NCBI GenBank assembly: GCA_002412925.1
Contig: DHVZ01000037.1
Location: 162,879-226,878, forward strand
Direction of reading: 5' to 3'
DNA: 64,000 nucleotides
DNA from: Anaerolineales bacterium UBA5195
GTDB lineage: Bacteria > Chloroflexota > Anaerolineae > Anaerolineales > Villigracilaceae
Part shown: in pieces, positions 8,037 to 16,014 of the stretch
Layout: each line of letters opens with the position of its first letter
Numbering within the stretch: position 1 is the stretch's first letter
Notes under the pieces: model-generated
Database searches by the model: none
What the model was told of the DNA's origin: nothing
Seen by the model: the letters and a program-made list of their open reading frames with translations, nothing else
Position numbers and translations under genes: made by a program

Positions 8037-9623
8037 CTATTGCTCCTCGACGATACTCTCTGCCAGGCGATAATGCAAATCGCCGACATGGACAAAATCC
8101 TTTGTCGAAGCCAGGACGGCAAACAACGGCGCAGGCGGAACCCGGCGCAGGATATTGACTGCCGAATATAATTCTTCGGCATGAACATGCCCCTGCGGGG
8201 TCAACTTTGCCAATTCCCGCAACATATCGCGTAGCAGTTTCTCGAGCGGTTTCCGGCTTTTCGCGACTTGCAAAAAAGCTGCATCCACCGCGGCCACGTC
8301 TGGAACCACAATCGCCATGCGTTCGTTATATTCACAGGAGATATCCTGCTTCAGCACCGCGAAAACCAATCCGCCATCTGACCCGGCCAGGACCGTCCGC
8401 ACCCAGTCACGGTTGGGACGATGCGTTTTGGCTTCAATCACCACTTCGCCAGGGTTTTTGCTTTTACGAATAAGAATGTAAGCCCCGGGAATCAACTTCT
8501 GCTTTTCATACCATTTACGCAGGCCAAAGACATATCCATATTCCCGCACCACCCAGGTTGGCAGCTTCTCGCCAGTTTTCCCGTCAACCATGGTGAAACG
8601 AATCCGGGGAGATTCAAGCGCGGTCGGAAAAAAGGCTTCCACGCGCGATGAAACCGGTAAAGTTCCCGCGCGCCAGTGTGGGTATGTCAGCGTGATCAGT
8701 ACTTCTCCGGCGTGAGGAGATTTTTGTTCAGTCTCGCTTAGTTCATCGTCCAACTGGGCTTCCAGGGCGAGCATCTGCGTATTCAGCAGCTCACGCTGAT
8801 AATCAACCGGATCATACTTCAGAGCTGCGGGAATATTTTGCACCTCGTCTGGCTCAAGGCGTTTCAAGCACCAGAGTACCTCGCCAGTAGGACCAACCTC
8901 GTCAAAACGGCCATCTTCCTGCAAGGCATAATTCATCGAGAATTCAGTCAGCGACGGATTCGAATCGCGCGGGACATCCACCTGTTCCATCAAGCTTGCC
9001 GCCGTCAGCGGTTCGCCAGCGTTCATCTCGAGTACCGCCTCGGCCAGGTTCAGGTGCCCCGCGTTAATATCCAGCAGCAAGGCTTGTGGGAACCATGCTT
9101 CGGCAATCCGGACCAGACTCTCGTCGGATTCGAGCGCTTTATCCAGCTTTTTCTGGAGCTCATCGCCATACGCCATCAAAATGGCCGTAGGGTCAGACTC
9201 AGGGTCGGCTTTGTCTTCGGGAGGGAGGTTTAATTTATGCTCCAAAAGTGAAGCCGCAAAAAAGCGATTCGTCCCATCCTCGAATGTGATTTCCAGCACG
9301 TCAAAAGCGCCGACTTCGGGATTGTTTCCAGGGCGAACATCCTTCACCGTCCCATTTTTTAAGCCCAAGGCCGGGAAGATTAATTTTTGACCTTTTTTAT
9401 AAGTCTCCTTGGGCGAAAACACTTCTCCAAAGTTTTTCTGCTCTTTTGCCTGCGTTTCGCGCTCAAGGCGGATACGCTCCTCGACAAGGACAGCCGCCAG
9501 GCCCGGCGGCGTAAGCGGGGTTTCGGTTTCGAAAAGATAGTTTTGCAAAAATTCAATATCGCGCTTCGTTACCGAGAGATTTTGCCAATACTCGGCAGGA
9601 AGTTTCAAGGGTAGATTTGTCAT
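8037..9623 (-). CDS. Large protein of unknown function, possible nucleic-acid binder
   Basis: The protein has 528 residues, with no signal peptide or membrane segment. The segment at about 70-125 (YKKGQKLIFPALGLKNGTV, then ITFEDGTNRFF) resembles the Tudor-like barrel found in CarD, Mfd and helicase tails. Segments near residues 30-50 and at the C-terminus (VHAEELYSAVNIL, then FVHVGDLHYRLA) look like winged helices. I cannot name the family. A -10 like TATAAT lies at about 9695 on the minus strand, and the protein is coupled to the 138-residue gene downstream. Confidence 0.8.
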   Translation of the reverse strand: MTNLPLKLPAEYWQNLSVTKRDIEFLQNYLFETETPLTPPGLAAVLVEERIRLERETQAKEQKNFGEVFSPKETYKKGQKLIFPALGLKNGTVKDVRPGNNPEVGAFDVLEITFEDGTNRFFAASLLEHKLNLPPEDKADPESDPTAILMAYGDELQKKLDKALESDESLVRIAEAWFPQALLLDINAGHLNLAEAVLEMNAGEPLTAASLMEQVDVPRDSNPSLTEFSMNYALQEDGRFDEVGPTGEVLWCLKRLEPDEVQNIPAALKYDPVDYQRELLNTQMLALEAQLDDELSETEQKSPHAGEVLITLTYPHWRAGTLPVSSRVEAFFPTALESPRIRFTMVDGKTGEKLPTWVVREYGYVFGLRKWYEKQKLIPGAYILIRKSKNPGEVVIEAKTHRPNRDWVRTVLAGSDGGLVFAVLKQDISCEYNERMAIVVPDVAAVDAAFLQVAKSRKPLEKLLRDMLRELAKLTPQGHVHAEELYSAVNILRRVPPAPLFAVLASTKDFVHVGDLHYRLAESIVEEQ

Positions 9624-9726
9624 AGTTTACCTTACCAGAGGGTTTCTCCGGACAGAATCGAAAATTGTCCGCATTTTTTACGGATACCGATAATTATACC
9701 TCAACCAACTCGCAGACCACGCCAAA

Positions 9727-9834
9727 AACCGCGATGGGGCCTCCAGGGTTTTTCTACCAGTCCGGCTGCTCACCTGCCCCGATAGGCCTACGGGGTGCGC
9801 GAGGTTTTCTCTGCGAACTCAGCGTACAGCGGTT
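9727..9834. other. Possible structured RNA segment of unknown strand
   Basis: No coding region is convincing between 9624 and 9939. Within it AACCGC (9727) pairs with GCGGTT (9829), and an inner hairpin CCCCG/CGGGG closes on the palindrome TAGGCCTA (about 9777-9796). The size, near 108 bases, fits a small RNA. No known family signature (SRP, tmRNA, RNase P, TPP, cobalamin) was found. Confidence 0.25.
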
Positions 9835-9921
9835 AAACCTTTTCCGGCTTGTTCGGGCTAGAATCTTGTCACAAAGAATCCCAAAAGCCGCCACGCTTTT
9901 CGTTTTTGGAAACCCGAAATA

Positions 9922-9930
9922 TGCTATAAT
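9922..9930 (+). promoter_or_regulatory. Extended -10 promoter of the aspS leader
   Basis: TGCTATAAT is a perfect extended -10. Transcription would start near 9937, only two or three bases before the ATG of the leader peptide at 9940, so that peptide would be read from a nearly leaderless end. No good -35 is seen, as is usual with an extended -10. Confidence 0.75.
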
Positions 9931-9939
9931 TAAAGAACT

Positions 9940-10032
9940 ATGTCTCACTGGTTGCGCTTCTCACGGAATAACGACGATGATAATCTGTCGGACGACTGGT
10001 GTCGGGCCGACAGGCATTGCCTGCCTGCATAG
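9940..10032 (+). CDS. Asp/Asn-rich leader peptide of aspS
   Basis: This is a 30-codon frame ending in TAG. Six codons are Asp (12, 13, 14, 18, 19, 24) and three are Asn (10, 11, 15), giving the run NNDDDNLSDDW. Such clustering of the cognate amino acids just upstream of aspS is what a ribosome-stalling leader peptide needs. It begins two or three bases after the predicted transcription start. The Asp codons lie just before and inside the 5' arm of the hairpin system at 9985-10123. It has no function as a protein that I can infer. Confidence 0.7.
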   Translation: MSHWLRFSRNNDDDNLSDDWCRADRHCLPA

Positions 10033-10123
10033 CCCGATAGAACGAACAGCGCCAGTCGCCCGATGCATCTTGTCCGTCAGTGACCGAATCACTGACAAAA
10101 CAGAGCGGCGGGCGATATTTTTT
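9985..10123 (+). promoter_or_regulatory. Transcription attenuator of aspS with alternative hairpins
   Basis: Antiterminator: 9993-10002 (CGACTGGTGT) pairs with 10049-10058 (GCGCCAGTCG), with CGGGC/GCCCG at 10003/10032 and CAGGC/GCCTG inside. Terminator: 10056-10062 (TCGCCCG) pairs with 10109-10115 (CGGGCGA), enclosing the 8-bp hairpin GTCAGTGA/TCACTGAC (10076-10096), and TTTTTT follows at 10118. The two share 10056-10058 and exclude each other. Inference: a ribosome stalled at Asp or Asn codons leaves the antiterminator free, while a ribosome at the stop codon covers its 5' arm and lets the terminator form. Confidence 0.65.
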
Positions 10124-10211
10124 GTGCCAGCCGCAAAGTTTATTCTGGTGTTTGACTGCAAGAAAAACACCAGATTATCGCAATTATTTTCGCACCCATA
10201 GGAGGTTCAGC

Positions 10212-11978
10212 ATGTATAAAACTCACACCTGCGGTGAAATCCGCGCTGCTCACGCCGGACAGACCGTCACTCTGGCCGGATGGGTTCACCGCCAGCGCGA
10301 TCACGGTGGCGTAACTTTCATTGATTTACGTGACCGCTATGGCATCGTCCAGGTTGTCGCGGATCCCGCCAAACCCGGCCTGGCCGCTTTTCAAGATGCG
10401 CGCGGCGAGTGGGTCTTGCAAATTGCCGGGGTTGTCCGCAAACGACCGGCGGGAGCCGAAAATCCGAACATGGCCACCGGCGAGATTGAAATCGAGGCCA
10501 CTGCGGTCGAAGTGCTGAACCCCGCCAAACCCCTGCCCTTCCTGGTGAACAAAGACGAGGATACAGAGGAAGCCGTTCGCCTGAAATATCGCTACATTGA
10601 TTTGCGCCGTGAACGGATGCAGAATAATCTGATTCTGCGCCACAAAGTGATCAAGTTCATCCGCGACTACTTGAGCGACCTGGGTTTCCTTGACATCGAA
10701 ACGCCCATGTTGTTCAAAACCACACCCGAAGGCGCGCGCGATTTCCTGGTGCCTTCGCGCCTCCAACCGGGCAACTTCTACGCCCTGCCACAGTCGCCGC
10801 AACAGTTGAAGCAATTGCTGATGGTTGCCGGGCTGGATAAATACTTCCAAATTGCGCGCTGTTTCCGCGACGAAGACCTGCGCGGCGACCGCCAGCTTGA
10901 ATTTACCCAACTCGACCTGGAAATGTCCTTCGTCCACCGCGACGACGTGCTGGCCGTGGTCGAGGGGTTGTTCACAGAAATGGTCAAAGAAATTCTGCCA
11001 AATAAACGCTTGTTGTCGTCCCCCTGGCCGCGGTTGACTTATACCGAGTCGGTCGAACGCTACGGCACCGACAAGCCCGACCTGCGCTTCGGCTTGGAGC
11101 TTTACAACCTGAGCGATATTCTGGCTCAAAGCGAGTTTATGGTCTTCCAGAGCGTCCTCAAGGCTGGCGGCGTGATCAAGTGTATTGTCGTGCCTGATTG
11201 CGCAGAATACACCCGCAAAGAGGTGGATGATTTGACCACCCTCGCCAAGGAACAGGGTGCAAAAGGCCTCGCCACCCTGGCGCTGACCAACGAGGGGATC
11301 AAAGGCACGGCCCAGAAATTCATCAAACCTGAAGAAGTGGAAGCCATCAAGGCCAAAACCGGCGCCAAAACCGGAGACCTCGTGCTGTTCATCGCCGACC
11401 AGATCGCCGTAGCCAACAAAACGCTCAGCGCCTTGCGTCTCTTCTTCCGCGACCGCTTGAAACTGGCCGATCCCGACATGCTGGCCTTTGCCTTCGTGGT
11501 CGATTTCCCTATGTTCGAGTGGAAAGAAGAAGACAAGAAATGGGATGCCGCCCACCATCCTTTCACCATGCCAAAGATGGAAGACCTGCCCAAGTTCGAG
11601 ACAGACCCAGCATCGATTCTCTCGGACGCCTACGACATGGTATTGAACGGCTACGAGACAGCCTCCGGCTCCATCCGCATCCACCGCAGCGATATCCAAT
11701 ACAAGGTGTTCGAATTGCTCGGACTTGGCGAGGAGGAAATCCATGCGAAGTTCGGTCATATGCTCGAAGCCTTTGAATATGGCGCCCCCCCGCATGGCGG
11801 CATGGCCCCGGGCATCGACCGGCTGGTGATGATTTTCGCCGATGAGCCCAACATCCGCGAAGTAATCGCCTTCCCAAAGAACCAGGCTGGCCGCGATTTG
11901 ATGGCCGATGCCCCATCCCCGGCGTCTGACAAACAGTTGGCTGAACTGCAACTGAAGCTGGATTTGAAGAAAGAATAA
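10212..11978 (+). CDS. aspS: Aspartyl-tRNA synthetase, probably non-discriminating
   Basis: This 588-residue protein is full length for the bacterial type. In order it has an OB-fold anticodon domain, the class II catalytic core with motif 2 in FQIARCFRDEDLR, the bacterial GAD insertion, and motif 3 in GGMAPGIDRLVM. It charges tRNA with aspartate. His31 (in QRDHGG) and Gly81 match the two residues known from Pseudomonas aeruginosa AspRS to permit charging of tRNA-Asn as well. AGGAGG lies 6 bases before the ATG at 10212. A long 5' leader with an attenuator precedes it, and a 9-bp hairpin CTGGTGTTT/AAACACCAG sits at 10145-10173. Confidence 0.97.
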   Translation: MYKTHTCGEIRAAHAGQTVTLAGWVHRQRDHGGVTFIDLRDRYGIVQVVADPAKPGLAAFQDARGEWVLQIAGVVRKRPAGAENPNMATGEIEIEATAVEVLNPAKPLPFLVNKDEDTEEAVRLKYRYIDLRRERMQNNLILRHKVIKFIRDYLSDLGFLDIETPMLFKTTPEGARDFLVPSRLQPGNFYALPQSPQQLKQLLMVAGLDKYFQIARCFRDEDLRGDRQLEFTQLDLEMSFVHRDDVLAVVEGLFTEMVKEILPNKRLLSSPWPRLTYTESVERYGTDKPDLRFGLELYNLSDILAQSEFMVFQSVLKAGGVIKCIVVPDCAEYTRKEVDDLTTLAKEQGAKGLATLALTNEGIKGTAQKFIKPEEVEAIKAKTGAKTGDLVLFIADQIAVANKTLSALRLFFRDRLKLADPDMLAFAFVVDFPMFEWKEEDKKWDAAHHPFTMPKMEDLPKFETDPASILSDAYDMVLNGYETASGSIRIHRSDIQYKVFELLGLGEEEIHAKFGHMLEAFEYGAPPHGGMAPGIDRLVMIFADEPNIREVIAFPKNQAGRDLMADAPSPASDKQLAELQLKLDLKKE

Positions 11979-12148
11979 TTCGCAAAATGAATGCAGGAAA
12001 TAGGACGAGTCTTTCTCGTCCTATTTTTTCGCCTGTTGAACGCATCCCTATTCTTGTCAATTTATTTACAAATTTGTTGGCCTATTTCGCGATTTATCAC
12101 AAGGAATACCCCTCCCCTCTCCAAAGACTTTGTGGTATAAGAAAACTA

Positions 12149-12325
12149 CCCTGCTGTGTTCGTGATGTTGCACTCTCGGTTTTGAGCCAACACTCACTAA
12201 AAGGACCTCCCATCTTACGGACGCAACGCGATAGGCCTGAGCCAAGGCGAAGCTGCCGGGTCGGGGTCCACCTGCGAAAGCAGGTTCAAAACTTCGCAAC
12301 ACACGGCATGAGCGGGGTCTTTTTT
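12149..12325 (+). ncRNA. ssrS: Rod-shaped structured RNA, candidate 6S RNA
   Basis: An extended -10 TGGTATAAG at 12133-12141 predicts a start near 12148. The 5' arm 12149-12171 pairs almost end to end with 12296-12317 through TGTTGC/GCAACA, CGTG/CACG, GCT/AGC and CCC/GGG. Inside, GGTTTTGAGCC pairs with GGTTCAAAACT, then GGACC with GGTCC, and the GNRA hairpin ACCTGC-GAAA-GCAGGT sits on the 3' side. TCTTTTTT ends the RNA. Length (about 178 bases), rod shape, the hairpin on the 3' side and the TGAGCC segment fit 6S RNA, which sequesters the housekeeping RNA polymerase. Family assignment needs a covariance search. Confidence 0.55.
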
Positions 12326-12337
12326 CGCCTCGGCACA

Positions 12338-12359
12338 AAGCGCAGATTTGCGCTTTTTT
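12338..12359 (+). terminator. Rho-independent terminator
   Basis: AAGCGCA and TGCGCTT pair around GATT and are followed by a T run. It is a second stop signal behind the candidate 6S RNA and insulates the next promoter. Confidence 0.75.
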
Positions 12360-12380
12360 ATTTAATCCGAAAGTTGCGCG

Positions 12381-12409
12381 TTGACAACCAATCCTGGCTG
12401 GAGTATGCT
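12381..12409 (+). promoter_or_regulatory. Sigma-70-type promoter of the S49 peptidase gene
   Basis: TTGACA (12381-12386) and TATGCT (12404-12409) are exactly 17 bases apart. The start would be near 12416, leaving a leader of about 23 bases with AGAAAGAGAG before the ATG. Confidence 0.75.
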
Positions 12410-12438
12410 GTGAACACGATGCTAGAAAGAGAGAACCA

Positions 12439-13299
12439 ATGAATAATTCGAAATTCGAATTGACATGGGAAGGTGTGCGAGGGTACTTACTATGGTTCAC
12501 GCTGCCGCTAATCGCCGGGATTCTCCTTGCGGCGCTTATCCCGCAGCCGGTGGTGGGCTTAATAAATTTAAACACAACCATTGATTCTTATAGCGCCAAG
12601 AGCCTGATTTCCCAGATTGATTACGCCCGCGATCATTCCGAAGTGCGCGCTGTCGTCCTGATCCTCGACAGCCCTGGCGGCACCGTGGCCGACACTGAGG
12701 CTGTTTATCTTGAAATACTTAGGCTGCGAAAAAGCAAGCCCGTGGTGGCATCAATTAATTCCATGGCGGCCAGCGGCGCATACTACCTGGCAGTCGGAAC
12801 CGATTATGCTTTTGCCAAGCCAACCTCTGAGGTGGGGAACATCGGCGTGATTGGATACCTCCCCCCAATACCAACCATCTTCGAAGGCATTATCTCCACC
12901 GGGCCCTACAAGTTATGGGGTACCCCGCGCGATACCTACGTTCGCCAGATAGAAATGATCAAACAAGGCTTCTATAACGCGGTTAGGGCTGGACGCGGTG
13001 ACCGCCTGATCGCCGGGCCAGGAACCGTGCTAAGCGGTCAGATCTGGCCCGGGTCAGAGGCTCTGCAGCTTGGCCTGATCGACGAGCTGGGTGCGCAATC
13101 TGATGCAATCGAGAAAGCCGCCAGGCTGGGCCAGATCAGTAATTTCAAAGTTGTCGACCTGTCCACCCTGGCTGCCTCCCAGCCAGTCACAACCTTCAAG
13201 TTCTTTGCAACCTCATCGGCAGGGGCTAACCTGCCATATCCTAAAGAACCCGGAATTTATCTGTTATACATCCCGCCAGTATCGACCGAGCAGAAGTAG
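12439..13299 (+). CDS. SppA-like S49 signal peptide peptidase
   Basis: This 286-residue protein has one N-terminal membrane segment (about 17-37) and a single ClpP-like S49 domain, the short form found in many Gram-positive bacteria. These enzymes cut signal peptides left in the membrane. Visible marks are LDSPGGTV (residues 77-84), the probable nucleophile Ser112 in MAASGAYYLA, and the probable general base Lys158 in GPYKLWG. The C-terminal 40 residues are not typical of the family. It is followed nine bases later by a DUF4350-like gene, probably in one operon. Confidence 0.88.
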   Translation: MNNSKFELTWEGVRGYLLWFTLPLIAGILLAALIPQPVVGLINLNTTIDSYSAKSLISQIDYARDHSEVRAVVLILDSPGGTVADTEAVYLEILRLRKSKPVVASINSMAASGAYYLAVGTDYAFAKPTSEVGNIGVIGYLPPIPTIFEGIISTGPYKLWGTPRDTYVRQIEMIKQGFYNAVRAGRGDRLIAGPGTVLSGQIWPGSEALQLGLIDELGAQSDAIEKAARLGQISNFKVVDLSTLAASQPVTTFKFFATSSAGANLPYPKEPGIYLLYIPPVSTEQK

Positions 13300-13308
13300 G
13301 AGGGGCGC

Positions 13309-14751
13309 ATGTCAACTCGTAACCGCATTCTGATTGCAGCCGCGCTGCTTGCCATCCCAGTTCTGCTGCGGGCTTTGTTTTTCTATCAATTGCCATATTC
13401 AAATCCTGATATCCAAAAACCCGACTTTACACAAAACACCGTCCCTGAGCCGCCAACACCCTCGTCAAAAGTTGCCGCCGTTATCGGCATTGCCAGCGGT
13501 AAGGTCGTCCTGATCGACGTTACGCACGGAAACCTGTTTGACCCAAGCGAAATCGAGCCACTGCTGACCGCCATCAGCGCGCGCGGTGCAACTGTCGAAT
13601 TTGACACTGGCTCAAAGTCACTCGAGTCGAAACTAAAATATGCCAGTGCCTACCTTGTATTTGCGCCTTCAACTGCTTTCGGCGCCGACGATTTACGCAC
13701 CATCCAACAGTTTGTTGCCAGCGGCGGGCGGCTGCTGGTCTTCGCCGATCCGACACGCGCATTGACAATCTATGATTTTTTCGGCACCCCCACCAACGTA
13801 CCAGATGTGAACTTCTCAAACCCACTGATCGCACCTTTCGGATTGACACTGGTGAATGATTACCTCTACAACCTGGAATATAACGAGGGAAATTTTCGAA
13901 ATGTGAAATTTACGGACTTCACCGATAGCCCGCTGACAAAAAACCTGCAAATGGTGGTGTTCTACGGAGTCCACTCCGTCCACGCCGAGACAGGTACAGC
14001 GCTCGCTACCGGCAATGAAAAAACCTTCTCATCGTTAACGGATCAAGGCGGCGGATTGTCCCCGCTTGCCATCAGCGCGAACAAACAGGTGCTGGCCGCC
14101 GGCGATTTCAGCTTCATGATCAATCCATACAATCAGGTGGCCGATAATGCGCTATTGTTATCTCACATTGTCGACTTCGCTCTCGATGGCGAACGCAAAC
14201 CAGCGCTGGTGAATTTTCCGTATCTTTTCCAGCGTCCGGTCAGCCTGATCTCGACGGGGGATTTGCAGTTGACATTTAGCAGCCTGGGGCCGGTTTCAAA
14301 CCTGCAAAAATCACTCAAGGCCGTCAATATCCCCGTCAACTTGCGCACCGCGGCGGCGCAGGGGGAGGATTTGATTGTACTGGGCACCTTCAAACCAAGC
14401 GATGATCTTACGCCTTATCTCAAGCCTTTTAATATCAACCTGGAAGAGGCGACAAGCTCAATCGAAATCCCAGGGGTTGGGAAAATCAGCAGCAGCGGCA
14501 ACGGTCTGCTCTTATTCAACCAGGGGCCAAAATCGAACACACTCGTCCTGCTGGCGCCAACAGCAAACGATTTGCCAGGCTTGATTACGCTGGTCGCCAG
14601 CGGCGATCTCTCATCGTGTGTTTTGCAAGGTAGTCTGGGGATCTGCGCATTAAGCGAAACGGGCAGCTCAGAGTATTACAGCGACGCTACATCCACGCCA
14701 GCCGAATCAGAGACCCCAACCGAAACCCCCACCCCCACTGCCAGCGGGTAA
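13309..14751 (+). CDS. Membrane-anchored DUF4350-like protein
   Basis: The protein has 480 residues. An N-terminal membrane segment (about 7-26) precedes an extracytoplasmic part. The stretch from IDVTHGNLFDPSEIEPLL to SGGRLLVFADPTR matches the Rossmann-like pattern of DUF4350 and glutamine-amidotransferase-like domains, which read out as a strand-turn-helix with a final GGRLLVF strand. The C-terminus is a Thr-Pro-Glu tail. The function is unknown. AGGAGG precedes the ATG, and the short spacing to the S49 peptidase suggests a shared envelope quality-control role, which is inference. Confidence 0.8.
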   Translation: MSTRNRILIAAALLAIPVLLRALFFYQLPYSNPDIQKPDFTQNTVPEPPTPSSKVAAVIGIASGKVVLIDVTHGNLFDPSEIEPLLTAISARGATVEFDTGSKSLESKLKYASAYLVFAPSTAFGADDLRTIQQFVASGGRLLVFADPTRALTIYDFFGTPTNVPDVNFSNPLIAPFGLTLVNDYLYNLEYNEGNFRNVKFTDFTDSPLTKNLQMVVFYGVHSVHAETGTALATGNEKTFSSLTDQGGGLSPLAISANKQVLAAGDFSFMINPYNQVADNALLLSHIVDFALDGERKPALVNFPYLFQRPVSLISTGDLQLTFSSLGPVSNLQKSLKAVNIPVNLRTAAAQGEDLIVLGTFKPSDDLTPYLKPFNINLEEATSSIEIPGVGKISSSGNGLLLFNQGPKSNTLVLLAPTANDLPGLITLVASGDLSSCVLQGSLGICALSETGSSEYYSDATSTPAESETPTETPTPTASG

Positions 14752-14753
14752 CC

Positions 14754-14804
14754 CGACAAGAAAAGAGTGGCGCACTTGAATAGTGCGCCACTCTTTTCTT
14801 GTCG
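14754..14804. terminator. Strong bidirectional terminator
   Basis: Perfect 23-base arms run from CGACAAGAAAAGAGTGG through GCGCACT and back, around the loop TGAAT. The A-rich and T-rich ends serve both convergent genes. Confidence 0.9.
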
Positions 14805-14826
14805 CTGAACAAGCTGCTCCAAAACA

Positions 14827-15861
14827 TCATCCCTGTGCAAATTCCAGGATGGTGAGGCTCACCATTAAAACAATCCACAGCGCGGGAACGGTCAAACGAG
14901 TGCGGCAATGCAACTTAACGGCTTGTTCTTTCAGCCCATGGTTTACGTACCACATCAGCATAACGGTTACAGCCAGGGCGGCAAAGGTAATCACATAATT
15001 GCCGATCATGAATTTGTCGGCAAAGGTCAGATAACCGACCGGCGGGATGCCCGCAGTAAGAGTCAAGTGATAAAGGATGGCGCCGACGAGAGTGGAAGAA
15101 GTCAGCGCCAGCCGATCGCTGACATCCGTGTGTTTCATGAGGAAGGAAAGCATCCCCACCAGCACGATGACAATGGCTGCAAATAGCCCCTTCATGAAAG
15201 ATGAAAAAGTATTGTGGAAGATACGCACCTGAAACGAAATCCGGGAATAGGGGCTATTTGAAAACATCGGATAAAAATGGTCAGTCACAACCCCATGCGG
15301 AATGGCGCGGTCAATATCCCAGCCAGAGACGACAGCTTCAGGGTCAACCCCGCTCAAGCCGGGAAAGTTTTCATAAACCATCTCGTTGGCGCCTAAATTC
15401 TTATCTTCAATGGCAACCGATAATAAGTGTGAATCAAACGGATATTTGCGCAAGTCGAGATTAGTCGACAGGTTGGCCTTGACGCGATAGGTATAAAAAG
15501 TGCCTCCGCGAGAATCAGAGGTCTGGTTTTCAGCGGATATCTCACTGGAATTCATGATGTCAAACGCAGGCTCGTCACATGGACGATCACACAAGAACTG
15601 AAGGTAAAAATCCATGCTGTAAGTGCCCGAACTAATGTCCAGGTTGCCGACCTGCAAGACATAAACCCCCACTTTCACCTTGATTGGCTCCGGCAGGACC
15701 TGAGCTATGGCGCTTGGCGAATAAATCTTTGATTTGTAAACGGATGGGGATTCGGCAGAAGCAGGGCGAAGGAATAACGGGAAAAATGCCAGTGCAAAGA
15801 CAACCAAAATGCCAAGAGCAGCCACGGGTTTTCGAGAAATCAACCTAAAAACTGAGAACAT
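14827..15861 (-). CDS. Pentameric ligand-gated ion channel homologue
   Basis: The protein has 344 residues. A signal peptide (about 1-34) leads to a beta-rich extracellular domain. VGVYVLQVGNLDISSGTYS followed by FYLQF matches the first strands of the prokaryotic Cys-loop receptor family, and LRKYPFDSHLLSV carries the family's YPFD motif. Four membrane helices follow: FMKGLFAAIVIVLVGM, LALTSSTLVGAILYHL, FMIGNYVITFAALAVT and a C-terminal M4. The M2-M3 loop GIPPVGYLTFADKF is typical of bacterial members such as GLIC and ELIC. It has two cysteines four apart (CDRPC) instead of the animal Cys-loop. GGAGG precedes the start at 15861. Ligand and ion are unknown. Confidence 0.85.
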   Translation of the reverse strand: MFSVFRLISRKPVAALGILVVFALAFFPLFLRPASAESPSVYKSKIYSPSAIAQVLPEPIKVKVGVYVLQVGNLDISSGTYSMDFYLQFLCDRPCDEPAFDIMNSSEISAENQTSDSRGGTFYTYRVKANLSTNLDLRKYPFDSHLLSVAIEDKNLGANEMVYENFPGLSGVDPEAVVSGWDIDRAIPHGVVTDHFYPMFSNSPYSRISFQVRIFHNTFSSFMKGLFAAIVIVLVGMLSFLMKHTDVSDRLALTSSTLVGAILYHLTLTAGIPPVGYLTFADKFMIGNYVITFAALAVTVMLMWYVNHGLKEQAVKLHCRTRLTVPALWIVLMVSLTILEFAQG

Positions 15862-15872
15862 ACAGCCTCCGG

Positions 15873-15899
15873 TAATGCTTTTGTAATGCTTTTGCAATG
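15873..15899. repeat. Short tandem repeat upstream of the channel gene
   Basis: TAATGCTTTTG occurs twice in direct succession, followed by a partial third unit CAATG. It lies just outside the ribosome binding site of the ion channel gene and could be slippage-prone. Confidence 0.7.
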
Positions 15900-16014
15900 A
15901 TTATCGATGACGCCGATGTCCCTGTCAACCGACAGATTTATTATTTTTTGAGACGGTCTGCTCTCCTCACATTCCGGGGTTGACAAAACCAGCCCTTTCC
16001 TATACGCTTGACTC

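Noticed and set aside
9727..9834. SRP RNA, tmRNA or RNase P RNA
   Set aside because: None of the conserved core sequences of these RNAs is present on either strand.
9937..10211. T-box riboswitch upstream of aspS
   Set aside because: No T-box core sequence and no specifier loop could be found; the Asp/Asn-coded frame and hairpins explain the leader better.
10326..11951. 541-codon open frame opposite aspS
   Set aside because: It is the reverse-strand shadow of a GC-rich gene. aspS is certain and the shadow has no family features.
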